DNA of 64,000 nucleotides from Pseudomonas sp. ANT_J12 (GTDB taxonomy: Bacteria > Pseudomonadota > Gammaproteobacteria > Pseudomonadales > Pseudomonadaceae), in contig NZ_VOBN01000001.1 in the NCBI RefSeq assembly GCF_008370045.1, positions 434,001-498,000 of the forward strand. The letters run 5' to 3'. Below the pieces are notes generated by a model that did no database searches, had not been told where the DNA came from, and saw nothing but the letters and a program-made list of their open reading frames with translations. Positions 1 through 9,554 of this stretch are shown here, piece by piece. The position numbers were made by a program, and so were the translations under genes. The first letter of the stretch is position 1. Each line of letters begins with the position of its first letter.

Positions 1-1071
1 CAGGAGAATTTCATCGCGGCATTCGCTGCTGGAGCACAGCACCGGGTCTTTCAAGTTGCTGACATCATCGATCGTCACCCGATCACACGTGCCTTTGCAG
101 CCCGACTGGTTATCGCGCCAGATCACGTCCAGCCCGGCGCGCTTGAGCACATCCAGCAAGCCTTCTTCATTCTTGGCCTTGCTGGCGCTGTAGTCTTTGC
201 GCCCCATGTTGGAGAACATGCATGGCACCGATACTGCGGTTTCCGTGCCGCAGGAATGCACGTCAGTGAAGGCGATCAGACCCGCTTCTTTACTCAACTT
301 GGGGGTGGTGTTTCGGTCATAACCCAGGATGCCGAAGTTCTCGGCCCGGGCACTTTCGCCGACCACCAGCACTGTCAGGGATTTACGGCCGTGGGTCTGC
401 CAGGTCAGGTCCTTGCGGGCGTCCTCGCCGATCTTGACGAAGGGTTGTTGTGCCGATGCGACCTGTTCACGCAAATAACCGGCCGACGCGCCGATGTAGT
501 TGCTCGGCACCACCATCAGGTGCAGTTCATGGTGATTGCGAAACAGCGATGACAGGCCCTGGTAATTCACCAATGCGACGCCACCGACCACCACTACGGA
601 GGCGACACTCACCAATGCCTTACTTAATAGATCACGATGCCAGGCGCGATAATTGATCGGTGTTTTCCACACTAACCACGCGGGCAAAACACCCAACAAA
701 ACAATGTAGACAAACAACTTTATCGAGAGTAAATCGCGCACTTCCGTGGCATTGGTTTCGGCGAAGTTGCGAAACATGCCGGCGTCGATCAATACGCCAT
801 ATTGGCTCATGAAATACGCCACGCCCGCACTGACCATAAAGATCAACATCAGCAGCGGCTTGAGCAGCGGCCGGAACGCCAGCAGGGTCAGGACAATATT
901 GAACGCGCCAAGCACCATCACGCCAAACGCCACGCGCATGGCAATGCCCTGGGCGTCCGAGGCAGTGATTTCGAAAAGATGCTGCCAAAGCACCAGGTTA
1001 AACCCGGCCAATAAGAACGCACTGGCAATCAGTGTCACCCACTCGGGGCGCACGGCTTTGAATTTCAACAT
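1..1071 (-). CDS. eptA: EptA-type phosphoethanolamine transferase (3' end outside window)
   Basis: Inner-membrane enzyme of the alkaline phosphatase superfamily that moves phosphoethanolamine from phosphatidylethanolamine onto lipid A. The ATG is at 1071 and the frame stays open for 357 codons to the window edge, so the C-terminal part of the periplasmic domain is missing. The first ~170 residues hold about five hydrophobic segments. The periplasmic part has GESARAENFGILGYDRNTTP (metal-binding Glu near residue 240) and CGTETAVSVPCMFSNMGR, whose second Thr, near residue 280, matches the Thr that carries the phosphoethanolamine intermediate in the family. It lies 167 bp downstream of the glutamine-synthetase-like gene, on the same strand. 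Lipid A as the acceptor is inferred from family similarity; related enzymes modify other envelope glycans. Confidence 0.85.
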   Translation of the reverse strand, partial: MLKFKAVRPEWVTLIASAFLLAGFNLVLWQHLFEITASDAQGIAMRVAFGVMVLGAFNIVLTLLAFRPLLKPLLMLIFMVSAGVAYFMSQYGVLIDAGMFRNFAETNATEVRDLLSIKLFVYIVLLGVLPAWLVWKTPINYRAWHRDLLSKALVSVASVVVVGGVALVNYQGLSSLFRNHHELHLMVVPSNYIGASAGYLREQVASAQQPFVKIGEDARKDLTWQTHGRKSLTVLVVGESARAENFGILGYDRNTTPKLSKEAGLIAFTDVHSCGTETAVSVPCMFSNMGRKDYSASKAKNEEGLLDVLKRAGLDVIWRDNQSGCKGTCDRVTIDDVSNLKDPVLCSSSECRDEILL

Positions 1072-1238
1072 GCGGATCGACTGTTCCTGAAAAGAAGTGC
1101 CGCCGGAAATGTGAAAATTTCATTTTCCGCGACAGCACAAACTTTAAGCAGCGAACCATCAATTTTTCGTGAAAAAGAAGCCAACGATTAGTTGGCTCCG
1201 GATATAACCGTGAAACGCTTAAAGTCATTCAGAAACGG

Positions 1239-2621
1239 TCAGGCCTGGTTCAGGTACCAGCGCCAGTCCTGCTCGCCGACCTCGCCCATGAACTGCCGAT
1301 ACTCGGCACGCTTCACCGCCAGGTACACCCCCAGAAACTCGGCGCCGAACGCTTCCCGCGCCCAATCCGAACCTTCCAGTGCGCGCAGGGTGGTCAGCCA
1401 GTCGGTCGGCAGTAGCTCCGTGGCCTGGGCGTAGCCGTTGCCTTCCACCGGGGCGCCGGGGTCGAGTTGCTCGCGGATGCCACGGTGAATGCCCGCCAGA
1501 ATCGCCGCCGCGGCCAGGTACGGGTTGGCATCGGCGCCGCAGATGCGGTGTTCGATGTGCCGGGAGAACGCCGGCCCGCCGGGGATGCGCAGGCTCACGG
1601 TGCGGTTGTCCACGCCCCAGGTGGCGGCCAGCGGCGCGTAGCTGTTGGTCTGGAAGCGCCGATAGGAGTTGGCGTTGGGGCAGAACAGCAGCAACGAATC
1701 GAGCAAGGTGCCGAGCATGCCACCCACCGCATGTCGCAGCAGCGGCGTGCCGTCGGGCGCTTCGCTGGCGAACAGGTTGTTGCCGTCCTTGTCCGCCAGG
1801 CTGACGTGCATGTGCATGCCGGTGCCGGCCAGGTCATCAAAAGGTTTGGCCATAAAGCACGCGGCCATCCCGTGCTTGTGCGCTACGCCTTTGACCAGCC
1901 GCTTGTAACGCACCGCTTCGTCCATCGCCTGCAAGGCGTCGGTGCGGTGTTCGAGGGTGATTTCTACCTGGCCCGGCGCGTATTCGGAAATCGCCGTGCG
2001 TGCCGGGATGCCCTGGAGTTTGCAGGCGCTGTAGAGGTCGGCGAGGAACGGCTCGATCTGTTCCAGCTCGCGCAAGCCGTAGACCTGGGTGGCCCGCGGC
2101 CGGCCGCCATCGACGTCCCGCGCCGGTTGGGGTCGGCCGTTGCTGTCGCGCTTTTGATCCAGCAAGTAGAACTCCAGCTCCGCCGCCATCACCGGGTAAT
2201 AGCCGTCGGCCTGCAAGCCTTCGATGACCTTGGCCAGCAAGTGCCGTGGGTCGGCAATCGTGGCCGGCATCCCTTCGGTGGGGTGCATGCTCACTTGGAC
2301 CGCCGCCGTCGGAATCAGCCGCCAGGGCATGCGCTGCAAACTGCCGCTGACCGGATAGGCGCGGCAATCGATGTCGCCGACGTCCCACACCAGGCCGGAG
2401 TTTTCCACATCGTCGCCGTTGATCGTCAGGCCCAGAATGGTGCTCGGCAATGGCCGGCCGCTTTCGTACACCGCCAGCAGTTCATCGCGATGCAGCAACT
2501 TGCCCCGGGGTACGCCGTTGTTGTCGAGGATGAACAACTCGAACATCTCGATATCCGGGTTCTGTTCCAGAAAGGTCAGGGCTTCTTGCTGCGTGGCAAA
2601 GGAGGTCGTGGCACAACTCAT
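1239..2621 (-). CDS. glutamine synthetase-like ligase, gamma-glutamylpolyamine synthetase type (PuuA/PauA)
   Basis: The 460-residue protein has the glutamine synthetase fold: an N-terminal beta-grasp domain and a catalytic domain with AAELEFYLLDQ, GTGMHMHVSL, NSYRRF and SLRIPGGPAFSRHIEHRICG, where R/H positions and the metal-binding Glu/His are kept. Length and sequence style fit the PuuA/PauA group, which joins glutamate to putrescine or other polyamines at the first step of the gamma-glutamylated polyamine catabolic route, rather than housekeeping GlnA. Pseudomonas carries several such paralogues with different amine preferences, and no other polyamine genes flank this one, so the substrate cannot be assigned. 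The start is the ATG at 2621, preceded by an AGAATTCCC region. Confidence 0.85.
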   Translation of the reverse strand: MSCATTSFATQQEALTFLEQNPDIEMFELFILDNNGVPRGKLLHRDELLAVYESGRPLPSTILGLTINGDDVENSGLVWDVGDIDCRAYPVSGSLQRMPWRLIPTAAVQVSMHPTEGMPATIADPRHLLAKVIEGLQADGYYPVMAAELEFYLLDQKRDSNGRPQPARDVDGGRPRATQVYGLRELEQIEPFLADLYSACKLQGIPARTAISEYAPGQVEITLEHRTDALQAMDEAVRYKRLVKGVAHKHGMAACFMAKPFDDLAGTGMHMHVSLADKDGNNLFASEAPDGTPLLRHAVGGMLGTLLDSLLLFCPNANSYRRFQTNSYAPLAATWGVDNRTVSLRIPGGPAFSRHIEHRICGADANPYLAAAAILAGIHRGIREQLDPGAPVEGNGYAQATELLPTDWLTTLRALEGSDWAREAFGAEFLGVYLAVKRAEYRQFMGEVGEQDWRWYLNQA

Positions 2622-3012
2622 GGGAATTCTCGTTTTTCCGTGTCAGGCAAACGCACAGGCGTCAGCGATTTGATCCCGACGTGTGGCGCGGGGACCTGTA
2701 GGAACAATCAACGGGAAACGCAGGAATCCGGCGGGCGCGCATGACGACAATGCCACAGCGCCCAGAAGGCCAGTTCGGAAGGAAGTGCAGAGAGGTTTGG
2801 CGCGGTGGCAGGCCGGAACCGACGACCACGGCTGGACGCACAAGCGCCGCTGGATGCCGGGTGGTGGAGTGCGACTGGCCAACCGTCCATAGAAAAAACC
2901 GCAGAAAACAGATGAGCCGCAGCGTCACACGGGTGGAGGGTGGGTTAAATCGGGAATTCAAGAACTTTGGTTGCGGGTTGGCTAAACATACTCCTGAGAT
3001 CGCCACGAATCC
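2622..3012. other. intergenic region without recognised gene
   Basis: The stretch upstream of the glutamine-synthetase-like gene should hold its promoter on the minus strand. Short open frames occur on both strands but are arginine/proline-rich, without ribosome binding sites, and do not look coding. No hairpin or known regulatory motif stands out. Confidence 0.4.
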
Positions 3013-3137
3013 TTGTGGCGAGGGGGCTTGCCCCCGCTGGGTTGCGCAGCGGCCCCAAGCGCGTTTTTCAGTCACGCCGTGCAGCATCCTTTACGACTGC
3101 TGCGCAGCCGAACGGGGGCAAGCCCCCTCGCCACAGG
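3013..3137. repeat. REP doublet (REPIN), GTGGCGAGGGGGC family
   Basis: Two inverted Pseudomonas REP units face each other: TTGTGGCGAGGGGGCTTGCC at the left and its reverse complement at the right end, separated by a spacer with a smaller inverted repeat (GCTGGGTTGCGCAGC versus GCTGCGCAGC). The same family recurs at 48607, inside the carboxylase at 51038, at 61129 and at 62235. Confidence 0.9.
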
Positions 3138-3271
3138 TTTCTCGTTGCTCGCTCTATTCCTGCACACCAACGCAACACCTATTTAATTTCTAAATACCAC
3201 CCCCGACTTTCTGATTTGCCGCCGCCCTGCCCCTCCCGCCTAATCGGGGCCTTGTTTTGTAAGGTCCGCTC

Positions 3272-4456
3272 ATGGAAAACGTTCGCGCAACAGCCCGCCC
3301 TGCCCTGTGGTTGATGGTCAGCATCATTCTGGTCGCCTTGAACCTGCGGCCTTCCATGGCCGCCGTCGGTCCGTTGTTGTCGGCGATACGCGGGGATATC
3401 CCGTTGAGTTTCAGCCTCGCGTCGCTGCTGACGATGCTGCCGGTGATGGCCATGGGGCTGGCGATGTTTTTCGGGATCGGCATCAGCCAACGCCTGGGCG
3501 AGCAGCGCACCGTGGTGCTGTCGCTGCTGATTATCGGCCTGGCCACAGCGTCGCGACTCTTCCTCGGCTCCGCCGCCGAACTGATCGTCAGCGCCATCGC
3601 CGCCGGCGTCGGCATCGCGTTGATCCAGGCATTGATGCCGGCGCTGATCAAATCCCGCTTCAGCGACAACGTCGCCGTGTGCATGGGGCTGTATGTCACC
3701 TCGATCATGGGCGGCGCGGCGATTGCGGCGTCGTTTGCGCCGTTGGTGATGACCCATACCGGCAGTTGGCGCACCAGCCTGGCGATCTGGGCGGCGCTGG
3801 CCGTGCTGGCGTTGCTGTTCTGGACCGCCCAGCGCAAGACGACCCTGACGCTACCGGCGCAGGCACGGCGCGGCGAATCCTTCTTCGCCAATTCCCGCGC
3901 CTGGTTACTGGCGATCTTCTTCGGCCTCGGCACGGCGTCCTACACCTGTGTGCTCGCCTGGCTGGCGCCGTATTACGTGGAGAAAGGCTGGAGCGAACAG
4001 AACGCCGGATTGTTGCTGGGCTTTCTGACGGCCATGGAGGTGATATCCGGCCTGCTGACCCCGGCCATCGCCAACCGCAGCCGCGACCGACGCCTGGTGC
4101 TGGTGGTGTTGCTGGGGCTGATCATGGCCGGTTTCTGCGGCCTGATTCTCAGCCCGCAACACCTGAGCCTGCTGTGGCCGTGCCTGCTGGGCCTGGGTAT
4201 CGGCGGGTTGTTTCCGATGAGCCTGATCGTGTCGCTCGATCACCTGGACAACCCTCAGCGCGCTGGCAGACTGACGGCCTTTGTGCAAGGCATCGGCTAC
4301 CTGATCGCCGGCCTCTCGCCGCTGATCGCCGGGCTGATTCGCGATCAGTTGGGCAGTTTCGAATGGGCCTGGTGGTCACTGACCGGGGTCATGGCGCTGA
4401 TGATAGTGATGGTCCTGCGCTTCGATCCACGGCACTATGCCAAACACATTCACTGA
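3272..4456 (+). CDS. MFS transporter, CynX/NimT family
   Basis: A 394-residue polytopic protein with about 12 hydrophobic segments and the short N-terminus typical of the cyanate/nitroimidazole transporter (CynX/NimT) branch of the major facilitator superfamily. The N-terminal sequence ALNLRPSMAAVGPLL, with its Arg after the first helix, is characteristic of this branch. Substrates of most members are unknown, and no cyanase or similar gene is next door. It starts at ATG 3272 after GTAAGGTCCGCTC and stands alone, between a REP pair and a LysR gene on the same strand. Confidence 0.8.
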   Translation: MENVRATARPALWLMVSIILVALNLRPSMAAVGPLLSAIRGDIPLSFSLASLLTMLPVMAMGLAMFFGIGISQRLGEQRTVVLSLLIIGLATASRLFLGSAAELIVSAIAAGVGIALIQALMPALIKSRFSDNVAVCMGLYVTSIMGGAAIAASFAPLVMTHTGSWRTSLAIWAALAVLALLFWTAQRKTTLTLPAQARRGESFFANSRAWLLAIFFGLGTASYTCVLAWLAPYYVEKGWSEQNAGLLLGFLTAMEVISGLLTPAIANRSRDRRLVLVVLLGLIMAGFCGLILSPQHLSLLWPCLLGLGIGGLFPMSLIVSLDHLDNPQRAGRLTAFVQGIGYLIAGLSPLIAGLIRDQLGSFEWAWWSLTGVMALMIVMVLRFDPRHYAKHIH

Positions 4457-4659
4457 CCCGCCAACGCGGGGGCCTGAGGCTAGAGGCCTCTGGCCATGTT
4501 TGCGGAGATTAAAATCGTAGGTCGTGTTCACAACATTTTCTGTCCCACACCTGAACGTGAAACTTCCTACAGGCCATTCTCCTGGCACCATCGTTCCGTT
4601 AGGATCGTTCGCACACGTTTGCGCACTGTCAGCGCAAGGAGCACAGCGAGACAGAACGG

Positions 4660-5595
4660 ATGCTGAACAGTAACTTGCTTAGAAAGCTCGATATGCAGGA
4701 CCTCATGGTGTTTGTCGCCGTGTATGAGCAAAGCAGCGTCACCGGTGTGTCGGAGGCCCTCTTCGTCAGTCAATCCACCGTGAGTTACTGCCTGAAGAAA
4801 CTACGGACCAGTTTCGAAGACGAGTTGTTCATCAACACCCGCACCGGCATGCGCCCCACCTACAAAGCCAGCACCATGTATTCCCACGTGCTGAAGATCC
4901 TTGAAAGCATCAACTTGTGTCACGCCGGCGCCCAAGTGTTCGACCCGACCGCACAGCCCGTCACCTTCAATATCTGCGCACCGGAATACTTCGAGCAATT
5001 GATCCTGCCGCGCCTGTTGAAGCGTTTCGATTTCGCGGACCTGCCGGTGCTGGTCAACATGCATAAGTTCGAAACCGATATCCCGGCCGACGAACTGCGC
5101 GATGGCAGCCTCGACCTGGTGATCTGTTTCGGGCCGAACTTTCATTGCAGCCACACCGACCTCAAGTCCCGCAAGCTGCTAGAAGACGATCTGGTGTGTG
5201 TCTTCGACAAGCGCGCCACGCCGCTGGAACCGCGTTTAAGCCTGCAAGCCTTTACCGAACGCCGTCACGTGTTCCCGACGCCCTGGACCTCGACCACCAA
5301 CATGGTCGACGGCTGGCTGGCGCGGCAGGCGCAAAAGCGCCAGATTGTGGCGCGATCCAACAGCTACAGCGCGGCGCTGAAGATGATTACCGGCACGGAT
5401 TTCATCCTGACCCTGCCCCGGCGCATCCAGCGCTTGCTGGCCAACGAGGCGGTATTCAAACATTGCGAGGCACCCAACGGGTTGCCGGGTTTCACCCTCG
5501 ACATGCAGTGGAGCCAAAGCGTCGACCAGGACAGCGCCAACACCTGGCTGCGCGAACAAGTGGCCTTGGCCTGCGCGGAGCAACAAGCCGCCTGA
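4660..5595 (+). CDS. LysR family transcriptional regulator
   Basis: The 311-residue protein has an N-terminal winged helix-turn-helix (about residues 12-70; SVTGVSEALFVSQSTVSYCL as recognition region) and a C-terminal substrate-binding-like domain. The opening KLDMQDLMVFVAVYEQSSV and the FEDELFI motif resemble the LeuO/NodD-like branch rather than CysB-like members. A ribosome binding site (AAGGAG) lies at about 4636-4641. A second LysR of similar type is at 6051 on the other strand, and the isomerase gene between them ends four bases after this gene. Target genes and inducer cannot be read from the sequence. Confidence 0.85.
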   Translation: MLNSNLLRKLDMQDLMVFVAVYEQSSVTGVSEALFVSQSTVSYCLKKLRTSFEDELFINTRTGMRPTYKASTMYSHVLKILESINLCHAGAQVFDPTAQPVTFNICAPEYFEQLILPRLLKRFDFADLPVLVNMHKFETDIPADELRDGSLDLVICFGPNFHCSHTDLKSRKLLEDDLVCVFDKRATPLEPRLSLQAFTERRHVFPTPWTSTTNMVDGWLARQAQKRQIVARSNSYSAALKMITGTDFILTLPRRIQRLLANEAVFKHCEAPNGLPGFTLDMQWSQSVDQDSANTWLREQVALACAEQQAA

Positions 5596-5599
5596 ACAC

Positions 5600-5965
5600 T
5601 CAGAGGCCGATGGCCGTCTTGGTGTAGGACTCGCGGTCGATGTCGAGGATTTCCACACACAACTGGACTTCAACCCCCGTCGGCCATTCACACAAATCCT
5701 GCACAACGGCCAACAGGCTTTCGGACAGCTGCTTCTTGACCTGCGGCGGGCGACCACTGAGCAACGCCAGTTTCACATGCACAAACGCCCGCTCACCCAA
5801 CGCGGTGCCGACCTTGAAGGTCTCGACCTTCACGGCACGGCTCTTGATATCGAACTCCGCCGCAAACTGACCGGACCCCACCAACGTATTGTTGAGCCGG
5901 ATCAACGCCACGTCGGCGTTCAGCTCGGGCAGGTTGGCGGTGTATTCCATGTGCAGGTGAGGCAT
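5600..5965 (-). CDS. 5-carboxymethyl-2-hydroxymuconate isomerase family protein (CHMI/HpaF-like tautomerase)
   Basis: I place the start at ATG 5965, giving 121 residues that begin MPHLHMEYTANL; the frame stays open further upstream but without a plausible start. Removal of Met would expose Pro-1, the catalytic base of the tautomerase superfamily. Family members isomerise 5-carboxymethyl-2-hydroxymuconate in homoprotocatechuate degradation, but no other hpa genes are visible here, so the actual substrate is uncertain. A ribosome binding site, AGGAGCACCGTC, precedes the ATG. It sits downstream of the LysR gene at 6051-6989 on the same strand and could be its target. Confidence 0.8.
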   Translation of the reverse strand: MPHLHMEYTANLPELNADVALIRLNNTLVGSGQFAAEFDIKSRAVKVETFKVGTALGERAFVHVKLALLSGRPPQVKKQLSESLLAVVQDLCEWPTGVEVQLCVEILDIDRESYTKTAIGL

Positions 5966-6050
5966 GACGGTGCTCCTGTGGATGGGAAGAAAGGGCCTAC
6001 ATATATCACAGAGCCGGGCTACGCTCCGGCGGCTTCTTTGGACTCGATTA

Positions 6051-6989
6051 TCAGAGTGAACCGGTAGTGTGCAGGTCGGCCAGGCCACGCTCACTCATGA
6101 ACGCTTCCAGGCGCGAACGCAACCAGCGTTCGGCCGGATCGGTGTCGACATGACTGAGCCAGACCATGGACAGGTCCAGGGTCGGAGTCTTGAACGGGAA
6201 GGGTTCCTGGAACAATTGACCGGACGCCGCCATGGCGGTGGCGGTGTAGTCCGGCAAGCTGGCAATCAGGTCAGTCCCCGCCAGCAAGGCCGGCAACGAG
6301 CTGTATTGCGGTACGGAAAGCACGACGTGGCGCTTGCGCCCGATCTCCGCCAGCCACTCATCGGCATAGCCACTGACGTTGGCGGTGTGGGACACCAGCA
6401 CGTGCGGGCGTGAGCAATATTCATCCAGCGTCAGCGGCGTGTCGGACGCATCGGCACGCAAGATGCTGGGCAGGATGTGTCGCAGCAGTTTGCGCTTGGC
6501 ATTGGCCGGCAAACCGCGGGTCTGGCTGATGCCGACGGTGATATCGCCGGAGGCCAACAGGTCGGGAATGCGCCAGTAATCGACATGCTGGACCACGAAC
6601 ACCACCTTAGGCGCTTCATGGCGCAGGGCGCGCAGCAGCGGCGGCAACAGGCCGAACTCGACATCGTCCGACAGGCCGATCCGAAAGGTCATGGTGCTGC
6701 TGGCCGGGTCGAAATCGTGGGTCAGGCTCAGGGCCACTGACAACGAGTCCAGCGCCGGCGACAGGTGCAGGATGATTTCTTCGGCCCGGGCCGTGGGTTC
6801 CATGCGATGGCCGACGCGAATGAACAGCGGATCGTTGAACATCGTGCGCAAACGGTTGAGCGCGGCACTGATGGTCGGCTGACCGAGAAACAGTTTCTCC
6901 GCCACCCGCGTCACGTTGCGTTCCAGCATCAAGGTCTCGAACACCACCATCAGGTTGATGTCGGCCTTGCGTAGTTCATTGCGATTCAT
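6051..6989 (-). CDS. LysR family transcriptional regulator (LeuO/NodD-like branch)
   Basis: Starting at ATG 6989, the protein opens MNRNELRKADINLMVVFETL and is 312 residues long. The helix-turn-helix is near residues 20-70 (NVTRVAEKLFLGQPTISAAL), followed by LFIRVGHRM, a combination typical of the LeuO/NodD-like LysR branch. The frame extends to a TTG at 7040, but the residues in between look non-coding. The isomerase gene lies 85 bp downstream on the same strand, which makes it a candidate partner. The effector is unknown. Confidence 0.85.
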   Translation of the reverse strand: MNRNELRKADINLMVVFETLMLERNVTRVAEKLFLGQPTISAALNRLRTMFNDPLFIRVGHRMEPTARAEEIILHLSPALDSLSVALSLTHDFDPASSTMTFRIGLSDDVEFGLLPPLLRALRHEAPKVVFVVQHVDYWRIPDLLASGDITVGISQTRGLPANAKRKLLRHILPSILRADASDTPLTLDEYCSRPHVLVSHTANVSGYADEWLAEIGRKRHVVLSVPQYSSLPALLAGTDLIASLPDYTATAMAASGQLFQEPFPFKTPTLDLSMVWLSHVDTDPAERWLRSRLEAFMSERGLADLHTTGSL

Positions 6990-7062
6990 CCACTGCACCC
7001 CGGTCCCCAAGACTCCGGGCAGTGTAGAAAGGCGCGGCAAGTGCGTCTACGTGCACAAACGT

Positions 7063-9171
7063 TCAATTGACCGTCAGGGCTTTAAGGCCCATCGCCAGTT
7101 TGCGTGGGTCGCGACTCAAGCCGGACGCTGATGGGCTGACCGCATCGGCGAACTGGAACTGCAGACGCAACATCCCTTCGCTGAACACACGTTGCTTCAT
7201 CGCCTCGGTCAGGTTCACATCGATCACGTTGCCATCAGCCTTATCCAGCACGGTTGTCACTGCCGACAGGCCGTTAATGCTGATGACCGCACCCTGCCTG
7301 GCATGGCCCGGAGGTAGAAACGCCGTGGTTTCAAGGCGCAGCGTGCGTGCGGATGGGGGGACCCGAAACACTATCTCAGCGCTGGTCTCTTCAGACCAGG
7401 TGCCCCAGAGTTCAGACTCCGACCAGCCATTGGCCAGCAACGGCTTGCCTTCGCCCCCGACATTGAACAGCTTTTTATGTCCGGGTTGGACAACGGGAAG
7501 CAAGTCGGCGGGCGGAATCTGCGCAATCGTCTGCGGGCAATCCGCGCATTGCTTCCAGCCAGGTGCCAACACGGTAAAACCATCGATTCTGGCAAAGAGA
7601 TCGGTCTCGGTATTCACGGTCGGGACCGCTTGAAGCAATGCGCGGTCGTCGAGCAGGTACAACGAGTCCGCCTCATATTGCCCCGTCGCGAACGCCTTGC
7701 TCGCCTTCTGGTTGGCCTGGCGCCATTGATTGAGATCCATGCGCCCCAGGTACACGGCATCGGTCGGCAAACCATGTTTACCTGCGAACGCAGCAACGTT
7801 CATCCATTGCGGCGACAGGTTTTGCGGCACGATCCAGCGTACTTTGCGGTAATGGGAAGCCGCGCTGTTCCAGAACGGGTCGACAAAGGGGCTGGCCCAC
7901 TCGGACGCCGGGGGCGCCATCAGTCTTTTGCGAATCATCGACCAGCCGCTGTGGGTATCGAGCACCTGGATCAACACCGCGATCATGAGCAGGCACGTCG
8001 CCGCTCGTGGCCGATTGGAACGAATCACCAGGAAAATGATGGCCAGGATAACGGCGTAGTACACCGGCCAGAACATTCGTCCTGACGCACGAAAAATATT
8101 CGCGATGGAGATAACCGCCGAAGGCAGCGGATAGGCAAACTCCAGCGATCCGAAAGCGATGTGGTTTGAAACGGAAAAAATCCCCAGCCCAATCAACGCC
8201 AGTAACAAAAATGGCCGTTTGCGTACTGCCGCGCCAAACCCGGTATTGCCTTGCAGATAGCCGAGCAAGGCACAGATCGCCAGAAACAGCAGCCCCAGGC
8301 CGAGGAAACCATAACCTTCGCCGTCACCCGGTGCGCCGGGAATGTCCTTCAACAAGTAGGACCAGGTGACAGGGGCGAACAACGACAACAGATTGGCCCG
8401 ATACAGGCCAAAGCCATCGGAAATCGCGCCGTCGCCCCCGACGGAGAAATACGCCGCTTGCCAGCAACAGAAACTGACCAGTGAAAACAACAGCGCAAAC
8501 TCGATGAGCACCGCTCGCAAGGTCAGTTTTTGCTTGATGTATTTTGCGGCGAGATCGGCGATCCAGATCAGCGCAACCATGGCCAGAAAATACGCATGGA
8601 TCAACGCCGCCGCTGCCAACAAAGCGCCCCAGGCCAGACGCCGTCTGTTCAATTGCGGATGCAGGCTCAGGTACAACGCGGCGAGAATCAGGAAATGCCC
8701 ACCCAATGACAGATGCACCGGCATGCGCATGATCATTGGCGGTACAAACAAAAACAACACGGTACTGGCGGCACGCATGGCGACGCTGGGCGTAATCAGT
8801 CCTACCAGTTTCCAGGCGAACCACGCCTGCAAGACAAAACAGGCCAGGAACCATATGCCGAAATACTGGAAAGGCTCAGGCAATAGCGCAGCAAACGGCT
8901 TGAACAAAAAAGCCAGCAGCGGATTGGAGTCAGAGAAAATGATGCCATTGCCCAACTCCAGGCCGTAGGTGGGATTCAGGCCGATCGGAAAGGTCCATGG
9001 CGACTGCCTGAAAAAGACCCAACCCAGATAATGCGTAGCCGGGTCGCCCGTGCCCAGCCAGGCAATGTTCTGCGGATTGAGCGCCCGCGGCCCAATCACG
9101 ATGAAAAAAGCCAATACCCCCATCAGCAATGGCAGCAGCGTGACAGCCCAGCGCTTTCCCGAATCCTTCAT
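7063..9171 (-). CDS. DUF6311 multi-spanning membrane protein, putative GT-C type glycosyltransferase
   Basis: The protein has 702 residues, with about 11-13 hydrophobic segments over the first ~420 and a soluble, probably periplasmic C-terminal third. An acidic motif in the first loop (GTGDPATHYLGW) is placed as in GT-C enzymes, which use lipid-linked sugars on the outer face of the membrane. ATG 9171 overlaps the stop of gtrA by four bases (ATGA), so it is the last gene of the gtrB-methyltransferase-gtrA operon. By position it takes the role of the serotype-specific GtrC-type transferase. That role is inferred; the family itself is a domain of unknown function. Confidence 0.75.
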   Translation of the reverse strand: MKDSGKRWAVTLLPLLMGVLAFFIVIGPRALNPQNIAWLGTGDPATHYLGWVFFRQSPWTFPIGLNPTYGLELGNGIIFSDSNPLLAFLFKPFAALLPEPFQYFGIWFLACFVLQAWFAWKLVGLITPSVAMRAASTVLFLFVPPMIMRMPVHLSLGGHFLILAALYLSLHPQLNRRRLAWGALLAAAALIHAYFLAMVALIWIADLAAKYIKQKLTLRAVLIEFALLFSLVSFCCWQAAYFSVGGDGAISDGFGLYRANLLSLFAPVTWSYLLKDIPGAPGDGEGYGFLGLGLLFLAICALLGYLQGNTGFGAAVRKRPFLLLALIGLGIFSVSNHIAFGSLEFAYPLPSAVISIANIFRASGRMFWPVYYAVILAIIFLVIRSNRPRAATCLLMIAVLIQVLDTHSGWSMIRKRLMAPPASEWASPFVDPFWNSAASHYRKVRWIVPQNLSPQWMNVAAFAGKHGLPTDAVYLGRMDLNQWRQANQKASKAFATGQYEADSLYLLDDRALLQAVPTVNTETDLFARIDGFTVLAPGWKQCADCPQTIAQIPPADLLPVVQPGHKKLFNVGGEGKPLLANGWSESELWGTWSEETSAEIVFRVPPSARTLRLETTAFLPPGHARQGAVISINGLSAVTTVLDKADGNVIDVNLTEAMKQRVFSEGMLRLQFQFADAVSPSASGLSRDPRKLAMGLKALTVN

Positions 9172-9554
9172 CGATACGTCCAGAAATTATGCAATACGAA
9201 GGTAAACGCCGGGATTGTCAGCGCCACCGCGCCAATCCCCAGCAAATAATTGAGCCCGGCGATTTGCGCCGCCCAGGCCACGAACATCGCCAGCAAGAAC
9301 CCCGCCGCCGAGACCATCATGAAACGCAGCAGTGTGCGGCCATGCAACCGGGCGGAAAAACTCCAGGTCGTGTTGATCAGGTAAGACGCCACCGTCGCCA
9401 CGGCAAATGCCACACCATTGGCCAGGGGCGGCATCGGCATCACGAAATTGATGAACAGCACAGCCACGACCGCGTGAAGCGCCGTGACAAACAACCCGGT
9501 CACGGCAAACCTCAACGCTCTTTTGATCAACGCTGACTTTTCGGCTGAGGTCAC
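9168..9554 (-). CDS. GtrA family membrane protein
   Basis: The likely start is GTG 9554, which overlaps the TGA of the upstream methyltransferase in a GTGA, giving 128 residues with four transmembrane segments. The pattern LRFAVTGLFVTALHA near the N-terminus and NFWTYR at the C-terminus are the GtrA (PF04138) signature. GtrA proteins are thought to flip polyprenyl-phosphate-linked glucose, made by GtrB, across the inner membrane. Its stop overlaps the next gene start (ATGA). Confidence 0.85.
   Translation of the reverse strand: MTSAEKSALIKRALRFAVTGLFVTALHAVVAVLFINFVMPMPPLANGVAFAVATVASYLINTTWSFSARLHGRTLLRFMMVSAAGFLLAMFVAWAAQIAGLNYLLGIGAVALTIPAFTFVLHNFWTYR

Noticed and set aside
1467..2744. 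425-codon open frame antisense to the glutamine-synthetase-like gene
   Set aside because: Typical shadow in high-GC DNA: opposite a clearly coding gene, rich in His/Arg/Gln/Val with no family resemblance and no ribosome binding site.
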